DNA from: Nitrospira tepida
GTDB taxonomy: Bacteria; Nitrospirota; Nitrospiria; Nitrospirales; Nitrospiraceae
Assembly: GCF_947241125.1 (NCBI RefSeq)
Contig: NZ_OX365700.1
Location: 2,946,001 to 3,010,000 of the forward strand
DNA length: 64,000 nt
Reading direction: 5' to 3'
Below are positions 58,150 to 64,000 of the stretch, piece by piece. Below the pieces are notes generated by a model. It was not told the origin of the DNA, did not search any database, and saw only the letters and a program-made list of their open reading frames with translations. Numbering within the stretch: position 1 is the stretch's first letter; every line of letters starts with the position of its first letter. The position numbers and the translations under genes are program-made.

Positions 58150-59883
58150 TCACGAACGTTCGGCGAACGTCACCCGATTGATTTCCCTCAACGTCGTCTC
58201 GCCCCGCAGGACCTTGATCAAGGCCGATTGACGCAACGTGGTCATGCCGTCGGTCATGGCCCGGTAGCGAATCTCCGAGACCGGCCGCCTGGCCAGCAGC
58301 ATCTCCTTGATCTCATCCGTCAGGTTCAAGAGTTCCGTGAGACACTTGCGCCCGCGATAGCCCGTCCCATGGCATTCCCGGCAGCCGCGGCCCTGGAAGA
58401 GAATCGCATCGCGGTAGCGGTCGAAATCCAACCCGGACTCCTCGGCCAATTCATGGTCCAGCTTGACCGGCTCGCGGCAGGTGGGGCAGATGGTCCGCAC
58501 CAGCCGCTGGGCCAGCACGCAGTTCAAGGCGGAAATGAAGTTATAGGGGTCGATGCCCATGCTCACGAACCGGCCCATCACGTCAAACACGTGGTTCGCG
58601 TGGACGGTCGTGAACACCAAATGGCCGGTCAGGGCGGATTGGATGGCGATCTGCGCCGTGTCGGCATCACGGATCTCGCCGACCATGATCTTGTCCGGGT
58701 CATGCCGCAGGATCGACCGCAGGCCCCGGGCGAACGTCAGGCCTTTCTTCTCGTTGACCGGAATCTGCACGACCCCAGGCAACTGATACTCGACCGGGTC
58801 TTCGATCGTGATCAGCTTGTCCTCCTGGGTATGCAGCTCCGCGATCGCCGCATAGAGCGTGGTTGTTTTCCCGCTTCCCGTCGGACCGGTCACGAGCACC
58901 ATGCCGTGCGGCGCCAGGATCGCGCGCCGGAACCGCTTGAGGTCTTCGGGATTGAACCCGAGCCGGTCCAGCTTGAGCGACGCCAGCCCGGCCGTGATGG
59001 AGTCGCGGTCGAGAATCCGGATGACTACGGACTCGCCGAACACGCTCGGGAGAATGGACACGCGGAAATCCACCGTGCGGCGGTCGATGCGCATGCGGAA
59101 CCGACCGTCCTGCGGCACGCGGCGCTCCGCAATGTCCAGATCCGACATGACCTTGAGACGCGAGACCAGCGGGGCATGGACCTTGAGATCGAGCTGATCC
59201 ATCGCCGGGAGCAGAATGCCGTCGATCCGGAACTTCACCAAGGTCGCCTGGTCCGTGGCTTCGATATGGATGTCGCTCGCGCGCCGTTGCAACGCGCTGT
59301 GGAGGATCGTGTCCATCAGCTTGACCGCGGGGCTCTGGTCCTCCACCACCTGGTCCGCAGTCAGGATTTCTTCGCCCCGTTCATCCTCCTTGACCAGGAC
59401 GGACCGGTACTCGGCTTCCAACTCCCGCAACGCATGGCTGGCCCCCTCTCCCCGCCCCAGCGCGCCTTGAATGGCCGGACGAGGGCTGACCACCAAACGC
59501 AATGAACGGTTCAACAGGAGTTCCAGCTCATCCAGGGCCAGGAGATTGGCCGGATCGGCCACCGCGATCGTCAACACGCCGTCCTGCTCCGCGATCGGGA
59601 CAAACGGGTACCGTTGCATGAGCTTGACCGGAATGCTCTGATAGAACTTGGGATCGACCTCGACATTGGAGAGCGAGTCGTAGGGCAGCCCATATTGCTC
59701 GGCCGTCGCCTGCGCCAACTGTTCGTCGGTGATGAGGCCGGCCGACACGAGCAGCGGGCCGATCTCGCCCGCTTCATTGCCTCGTGTGCTGATCGCCTCA
59801 TGGGCGGCACTGTCGGTCACGGCCTGCTGCCGCACGAGCACCTCGATCAATGACGGACGGTCGAATTTCGTCTGCATGGACAA
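58150..59883 (-). CDS. gspE: GspE/PilB-type secretion ATPase
   Basis: A 577-residue hexameric AAA ATPase powering assembly. The N-terminal MshEN/GspE-N domain (about 1-150) is followed by the ATPase core: Walker A GPTGSGKTTTLYAAI, Asp box, Walker B IMVGEIRDADTAQIAIQSAL and His box LVFTTVHANHVFD. A C-terminal tetracysteine zinc site (ICPTCREP and CRECHGTGYRG) is typical of PilB/GspE. It precedes the PilM-like gene by nine bases and follows gspF by about 70. Confidence 0.97.
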   Translation of the reverse strand: MSMQTKFDRPSLIEVLVRQQAVTDSAAHEAISTRGNEAGEIGPLLVSAGLITDEQLAQATAEQYGLPYDSLSNVEVDPKFYQSIPVKLMQRYPFVPIAEQDGVLTIAVADPANLLALDELELLLNRSLRLVVSPRPAIQGALGRGEGASHALRELEAEYRSVLVKEDERGEEILTADQVVEDQSPAVKLMDTILHSALQRRASDIHIEATDQATLVKFRIDGILLPAMDQLDLKVHAPLVSRLKVMSDLDIAERRVPQDGRFRMRIDRRTVDFRVSILPSVFGESVVIRILDRDSITAGLASLKLDRLGFNPEDLKRFRRAILAPHGMVLVTGPTGSGKTTTLYAAIAELHTQEDKLITIEDPVEYQLPGVVQIPVNEKKGLTFARGLRSILRHDPDKIMVGEIRDADTAQIAIQSALTGHLVFTTVHANHVFDVMGRFVSMGIDPYNFISALNCVLAQRLVRTICPTCREPVKLDHELAEESGLDFDRYRDAILFQGRGCRECHGTGYRGRKCLTELLNLTDEIKEMLLARRPVSEIRYRAMTDGMTTLRQSALIKVLRGETTLREINRVTFAERS

Positions 59884-59954
59884 GTGCGCTCAGCTCCCGC
59901 CGGTCTGCCGGAAGCCAGGGTGAGCGGGGTCGGATAGATGCGCGCGCCTCACCC

Positions 59955-61190
59955 TCATTGCACGCTCCCCGCCATCTGAAACACCGGCAGATACATGATG
60001 ATGACGATGCCCCCGACCAGGACGCCCATCAGCAGCAAGAGGGCGGGCTCGATCCAGGTCGTCAACTGGGTCAGCCGAATATCCAACTCCGCCTCGTAGA
60101 ACTCTGCCACGTCCTTGAGCATCGTTTCGAGCGATCCGGTTTCCTCGCCGACGGCCAGCATCTCCACGGCCAGCGAGGGAATGACCGGCGGATGCCGCAG
60201 GGCCGCCGTCAGACTGGAGCCTTCGCGGACCTGCTCGACGGTGCGCGCAAGGCCCTCGCCGACGGCCCGGTTCGAGACGGCGCTGCGGGAAATCTGCAGG
60301 GCCTCGACGAGCGGCGTGCCTCCGCCGAGGACCGTGGCGAGCGTGCGGGTCAACTGGACCGTGTAATGCCGCCACAGCACCGCCCCCAGCAGGGGTACTC
60401 GCAAGAGCACGCGATCGGTCGCCAGACGCCCGGCCTCCGTCCGATACCAGGACCGCGCCGCGACGGCCGCCGCGAGGAAGCTCCCCGCGAACAATGGGAA
60501 GTTCGCGCGCAACGTGTGAATGGCGCCGAGCAGCCATTGTGTTGCCGCGGGCAAGGTGCGGGCTTGCTCGCCATAGGCCGCGATGAAGGTCGGCATCACA
60601 TAGGTCAACAGAAACCCGACGACACAGATCCCCACCACCACGAGGAAGAGCGGATAGGTGAGCGCCTTCCACACCTTTTGGCGAAGGCCGATCATCAACT
60701 TCAGATAGGCGACATAGCGCTGGAGCACCTCCGGCACGTTGCCCGCCTGCTCTCCAGCCTTCAATGTGGCGACGTAGAGATCCGAAAAATAGAGCGGATG
60801 TTGCGCCAACGCATCGGAGGCGGATGCGCCCCCGCGAATCTCCTGGCGCACCGCGCGAAGTGTCTCCCGAAATCCGGCATGTGGCGCGCGCTCGATCAAC
60901 AGGTCCCACACCTTCAAGACCGGCAGGCCGGACCGGATCAACGCCAGGAGCTCCTGGTTGAAGATCAAGAACTGCTGCGGCGGCAGCTTGGTCCATCGTC
61001 CCGACAATCCGATGGTGCCGATCGATCCGACAGAAGGGCCGACCGACCAAGCCCCCTGCCGGCGGACGCGGAACACCAGGAAACCCTGCCCTTCGAGCTT
61101 GGTGCGAACGGCCATTTCATTGTCGTCTTCGATCTCGCCGACGAACGTCGTGCCGTCGGCGCGCGCCACCTTGTAAGCGAACAGCGGCAT
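59955..61190 (-). CDS. gspF: GspF/PilC-type inner-membrane platform protein
   Basis: A 411-residue polytopic protein with the N-terminal PLFAYKVARADGTTFVGEIE typical of GspF, two repeated cytoplasmic GspF domains (about 75-195 and 275-395) and three membrane helices (about 175-195, 220-245 and 385-405). Motifs VGEETGSLETMLKDVAEFYE and LLIERAPHAGFRETLRAVRQ agree. It forms the base on which pseudopilins are assembled. Start MPLFAYK is canonical. Confidence 0.95.
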   Translation of the reverse strand: MPLFAYKVARADGTTFVGEIEDDNEMAVRTKLEGQGFLVFRVRRQGAWSVGPSVGSIGTIGLSGRWTKLPPQQFLIFNQELLALIRSGLPVLKVWDLLIERAPHAGFRETLRAVRQEIRGGASASDALAQHPLYFSDLYVATLKAGEQAGNVPEVLQRYVAYLKLMIGLRQKVWKALTYPLFLVVVGICVVGFLLTYVMPTFIAAYGEQARTLPAATQWLLGAIHTLRANFPLFAGSFLAAAVAARSWYRTEAGRLATDRVLLRVPLLGAVLWRHYTVQLTRTLATVLGGGTPLVEALQISRSAVSNRAVGEGLARTVEQVREGSSLTAALRHPPVIPSLAVEMLAVGEETGSLETMLKDVAEFYEAELDIRLTQLTTWIEPALLLLMGVLVGGIVIIMYLPVFQMAGSVQ

Positions 61191-61217
61191 CGGGATGGCC
61201 AGAGCCCTTTCTACGGA

Positions 61218-62060
61218 TCAACGGATCCCGGTGTCAGGAATCATCAGCGCCTGTCCTACCTGGATCAGATCGCCCGACAGGCCGTTCAGAGCGCGGAGCG
61301 CCTCGACGTCCACCCCGTACCGCCTCGCCAGCCGCCAGAGGGTATCGCCGGCCTGAACGGCAATGCGTCGCACGAAGGACTCGGCCGTGCCTCCAGATTC
61401 CCGGCGGAACGAAACGGGCGACCCACCTCCGTCCGGTTGCAGGACCGGCGCAGTTGGTTCAGGCATCGGGTCCGTCGATGGAGACTGGTCCGGCAAGACA
61501 GCAGCAGGCGGAGGGGGCTCCGGAACCTGAGGAACCGGAGACGCCACCGGGGGGACTGGGGGACTGGGCATGGCTTGCCCGATGGAAGGAGGGACCGGCT
61601 GGGCCTGTCGCTTGGACCGAAGCTTGGTCCGAGGAGCCGGCGGGGCCTCAAGTTTGGAGGACCGCTCCCGTTCCACCCTGATGCCGGCCAGTTCTTCCCG
61701 CTGGAGTTCGATGATGTGGCGCGCATCCGCAAGGCGCCGTTCGACTTCGCGCAGCCGGCCTTCCAACTGCGCCCGGGCGATCAGCGCCGAACTCAACTCC
61801 TGCCGTTGGCTGTCCAGTTCCAACCGCAGATCGGCCAGGTTCCGCTCGGCCTCCCGGGCCGCGGCCCGCATCGTATCGATGGTGAGGTGGTAATCCGCCA
61901 CGTCCGGATCTTCCATCGGTTCGAGATCCGCGCAGCCGCTCATCAGAAGGATCAAGCCCCCGACCAACAGCCGCACCAGGCATGAGAAGGAGCCGGCCCC
62001 TCGATCGGGCGGCGCGACCGGTGGCGAGGACGAGCGTGATGGCCGGGGATCATGCGACAT
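61218..62060 (-). CDS. Coiled-coil lipoprotein with C-terminal LysM domain
   Basis: A 280-residue protein. The signal helix (about 25-42) ends LLMSGC, indicating a lipoprotein after a 20-residue cytoplasmic Ser/Arg/Pro stretch. A coiled coil follows (about 60-120; AAREAERNLADLRLELDSQR), then a Pro-rich spacer and a LysM peptidoglycan-binding module (AVQAGDTLWRLARRYGVDVE, ALNGLSGDLIQVGQALMIPD). It could anchor the secretion machine to peptidoglycan, a role like FimV or TsaP. ATG 62060 is used; an in-frame Met at 62300 would cross the pseudopilin gene. Confidence 0.78.
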   Translation of the reverse strand: MSHDPRPSRSSSPPVAPPDRGAGSFSCLVRLLVGGLILLMSGCADLEPMEDPDVADYHLTIDTMRAAAREAERNLADLRLELDSQRQELSSALIARAQLEGRLREVERRLADARHIIELQREELAGIRVERERSSKLEAPPAPRTKLRSKRQAQPVPPSIGQAMPSPPVPPVASPVPQVPEPPPPAAVLPDQSPSTDPMPEPTAPVLQPDGGGSPVSFRRESGGTAESFVRRIAVQAGDTLWRLARRYGVDVEALRALNGLSGDLIQVGQALMIPDTGIR

Positions 62061-62082
62061 GGAGGTGGATAACCTCGGCGGT

Positions 62083-62499
62083 TCACCAACGGTTGTACGG
62101 CACGCCGTTGCTGCCGATAAGATCCGATCCTGAATACACATCGAAGACGCCTCCCTCGACCGGCTCGAGAATTTGCTGCCAGGTGGACGAGGATTGCGTG
62201 AACGGATCGACGGGAACCGCTCGCAGGTATCCGGCTCGGACCAGCTCATCCAATGATCCCGGATATTTGCCTTGGTCCGCTCGATGTTGGTCCAGCACAT
62301 CCCGCATCGTAAACAGATCCTGCCGCAACGCCGCTTCCTTCGCCTTGACGGAAGCCGCTTGATAGGAGGGGGCCGCGAGCGTCGCCAAGATCCCCACGAC
62401 CGACAAGACCGTCATGAGCTCGATCAGGGTGAAGCCACGCTCCGCGCGCCGCCGTGGATCACCGGCCCCGGCGTCACCAATCTTTATACTTGGTGCCAT
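62083..62499 (-). CDS. GspG-like pseudopilin
   Basis: A 138-residue prepilin. The leader ends RRAERG, cleavage is expected before FTLIELMTVLSVVGILATLA, with Glu at +5. The C-terminal half (LRAVPVDPFTQSSSTWQQI) matches the GspG-style globular domain with the PVDPFTG-type loop. Calcium-binding residues near the end are only partly visible (DVYSGSDLIGSNG). The Met at 62499 gives a leader of about 22 residues. It overlaps the next prepilin gene upstream by 26 bases. Confidence 0.85.
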   Translation of the reverse strand: MAPSIKIGDAGAGDPRRRAERGFTLIELMTVLSVVGILATLAAPSYQAASVKAKEAALRQDLFTMRDVLDQHRADQGKYPGSLDELVRAGYLRAVPVDPFTQSSSTWQQILEPVEGGVFDVYSGSDLIGSNGVPYNRW

Positions 62500-62980
62500 C
62501 CAGCGCCACTTCTTCGCTCTTCGTGGAGACGTCATAGATGTCCGTGCCGCACCACGAATCGGCCGTGGGAGGGTCCTGGTAGCAACGGAGCCGCCATTCG
62601 TTCTTGCCCGTCAACGGATCGACCGGAATGGCCCGCAAGTACCGCCGCACCGCCACCCCCTTCACGGTCGCCTCCTGGCTCGTCAACTCGACCCCGAGCA
62701 AGGCGCGCAGGGATTTCGGATACCCATAGGGGCCGCTCACGTCCCGGCAGGTCAGCTTGTTCTTGATGCATTGCACCCCGAGCAAGGTGTCGCCCTCGCG
62801 GTTCCATTCGGTCTTGAAGAGATCAATCGCCGCGCGCATGACGCGCAAGTGCTGCCGGAGCTCCAGTTCCTTGCCGCGCTTCACGGAGACCCGATGCAGC
62901 GGCACCGCCACCGACGCCAGCACGGAGAGGATCGTCACCGTCACCAGCAATTCCAGCAATGTGACGCCGGAATCCTTCAT
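62474..62980 (-). CDS. Pseudopilin, second GspG/PulG-like protein
   Basis: A 168-residue prepilin with a very short leader: MKDSG then VTLLELLVTVTILSVLASVA, with Glu at +5 after cleavage. The body includes ALLGVELTSQEATVKGVAVR, AIPVDPLTGKNEWRLRCYQD and Cys residues that may form disulfides (CIKNKLTC). The PVDPLTG motif links it to GspG-type proteins. ATG 62980 overlaps the secretin stop by four bases. Confidence 0.85.
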   Translation of the reverse strand: MKDSGVTLLELLVTVTILSVLASVAVPLHRVSVKRGKELELRQHLRVMRAAIDLFKTEWNREGDTLLGVQCIKNKLTCRDVSGPYGYPKSLRALLGVELTSQEATVKGVAVRRYLRAIPVDPLTGKNEWRLRCYQDPPTADSWCGTDIYDVSTKSEEVALDGTKYKDW

Positions 62981-64000
62981 CGCACCCGGACGATGGCCAT
63001 GCGTTCGGCGGCCCCCGCCGACGGCCATTCGACCTGCACCGAGGACACGCCCGCGGCCTTGGCCGCGAACGTCAACAGCGCGACCTCGCCCGCGGCCGTT
63101 CCGGCCTTGGACGGCGGCAAGACTTTGACCGCCACCATCCCGGCTTCTCCGGGCGACGAATCATCCAGCAAGACCGAGCCTCCCCGGTTCTTGAACGCCT
63201 GCGACTCCTGAATGAGCCGCAAGGTCAGGATGGCCGGGTCGAAGAGGATCTTGACCGATTCCGACGCCGCCGCCTTGACGTCCTGTCCCACCAGACTCAA
63301 CCGAATATCCTCGCCCACGCGCGCCGTCACATCCTTCACCCTGATTCCGGTCCGCGACGGCTCCTGCGCCGCCGTCCCGGTGGACGGCGGCGCGACGCTC
63401 GGCCGCGCCCCCTCCTCGAGCGGGACCGCCGGCCGCGTGGGGTCGCCCGGCAGATCCATCCGCAGGGAGGTCCTGCGGGCCGCCGAAGAAAACATCGGTT
63501 TGGTCGTGTAGATGCTGTCGGTGCCGGACCAGAACACCTGGTTGTGCAGGCCCGGCACGTGCGCCGGATCGAGAATGCGCGGGGTGATCGTGAGAATCAC
63601 CTCCGTGGTCACGCGCTCGGTTTGGAAGGAACTGAAGAAGTTGCCGATGACCGGCAGGTCCCCCAGCCAGGGAACGGTCACGCGCACCTTTCGGTCTTCC
63701 TCCTGAATCAGCCCGGCCAGCACGATCGTTTCGCCGTCCTTCATGCTCAAGGTCGTCTCGGCGCTTCGATTGCCGAACCGAAACTGCTCGATCGGCGGCG
63801 AGGCCTGGAGCAACACCTTGTCGCCGATCCGGATGACCTCGATCTTCATCTTCAAGGAGAGGTCGTGCGAGAGCCGGATCGACGGCTCGACGGTCAGCTT
63901 GACGCCGGTATCGCGGAATTCCACCGAGGTGACGGTCGAGGTCGTCGGCACCGCGCCGGTCGTGGCCTGGCCGGGCAGCACGTTCGTCGTGGACAGGAGA
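62977..64000 (-). CDS. gspD: Secretin (GspD/PilQ family) C-terminal part with cohesin-like tail, 5' end beyond window
   Basis: 341 codons are visible; the frame stays open through the right edge, so the N0/N1 domains are missing. The secretin core is clear: VKLTVEPSIRLSHDLSLKMK, VLAGLIQEEDR, VPWLGDLPVIGNFFSSFQTE and VILTITPRIL. After the barrel a 200-residue extension follows; its last 110 residues (from about GIRVKDVTARVGEDIRLSLV to VSSVQVEWPSAG) have the strand order of a cohesin domain, fused to secretins in some Nitrospirota and Deltaproteobacteria in my recollection. It forms the outer-membrane pore of the machine encoded to its left. Confidence 0.9.
   Translation of the reverse strand, partial: LLSTTNVLPGQATTGAVPTTSTVTSVEFRDTGVKLTVEPSIRLSHDLSLKMKIEVIRIGDKVLLQASPPIEQFRFGNRSAETTLSMKDGETIVLAGLIQEEDRKVRVTVPWLGDLPVIGNFFSSFQTERVTTEVILTITPRILDPAHVPGLHNQVFWSGTDSIYTTKPMFSSAARRTSLRMDLPGDPTRPAVPLEEGARPSVAPPSTGTAAQEPSRTGIRVKDVTARVGEDIRLSLVGQDVKAAASESVKILFDPAILTLRLIQESQAFKNRGGSVLLDDSSPGEAGMVAVKVLPPSKAGTAAGEVALLTFAAKAAGVSSVQVEWPSAGAAERMAIVRVR

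Noticed and set aside
59850-61985. 711-residue plus-strand open frame opposite gspF and the LysM gene
   Set aside because: Antisense shadow; minus-strand genes are clear.

Overview
The window looks like a GC-rich chromosomal segment of a Gram-negative bacterium. The evidence is the Kdo/heptose lipopolysaccharide genes, an RND efflux pair, lipoproteins and a secretin. Gene content and order (kdsD-kdsA-pyrG-kdsB-rfaE1-lepB-lepA, tandem BON-domain proteins, a cohesin-tailed secretin in a hybrid type II secretion/type IV pilus locus) fit Nitrospira-like Nitrospirota. That assignment is inference from remembered gene organisation, not a database match. No tRNA, rRNA or CRISPR array was seen.

Layout. 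1-3737 is accessory DNA: an integron whose integrase gene (2469-3737, minus) points the same way as its cassettes. Two cassettes are visible: a VOC-fold protein with a 60-bp attC, and a membrane protein cut by the left edge. An IS256-family element (1046-2420), flanked by a 10-bp direct repeat, sits between integrase and first cassette. 3738-14350 holds envelope genes: a lipoprotein, an RND permease with its membrane-fusion protein, a CsgG-like lipoprotein, a DUF4403 protein and two tandem three-BON-domain proteins with near-identical promoter architecture. 14773-27382 carries housekeeping genes: purH, purD, a Sua5-family gene, an aspartate aminotransferase, coaD, rsmD, radC, a degenerate EF-G paralogue, htrA and a stand-alone RCK_C protein. 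27455-36600 is a leftward envelope-lipid and LPS cluster (lepA, lepB, rfaE1, kdsB, pyrG, kdsA, kdsD, pgsA, plsY). PyrG can supply the CTP used by KdsB.

lepA and bioA diverge from a symmetric promoter pair whose -35 boxes overlap. 39709-51155 is a leftward pyrimidine operon: pyrR, pyrB, pyrC, a DUF4149 gene, carA, sppA, an M48 peptidase gene, carB, greA and a SAM hydroxide adenosyltransferase gene. It is preceded by a complete PyrR-type transcription attenuator (promoter, PyrR-binding loop, antiterminator, terminator running into the pyrR start). 51254-54397 holds an unrecognised 593-residue protein and proA. 54578-64000 is a leftward hybrid secretion/pilus operon: secretin with cohesin-like tail, two pseudopilins, LysM lipoprotein, GspF, GspE, PilM/N/O/P-like proteins and an atypical pseudopilin.

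The strongest leads are the reversed integron with its IS insertion and duplicated att-like sequence, the PyrR attenuator, the overlapping lepA/bioA promoter, and the EF-G paralogue that lacks the catalytic His and the NKxD motif.
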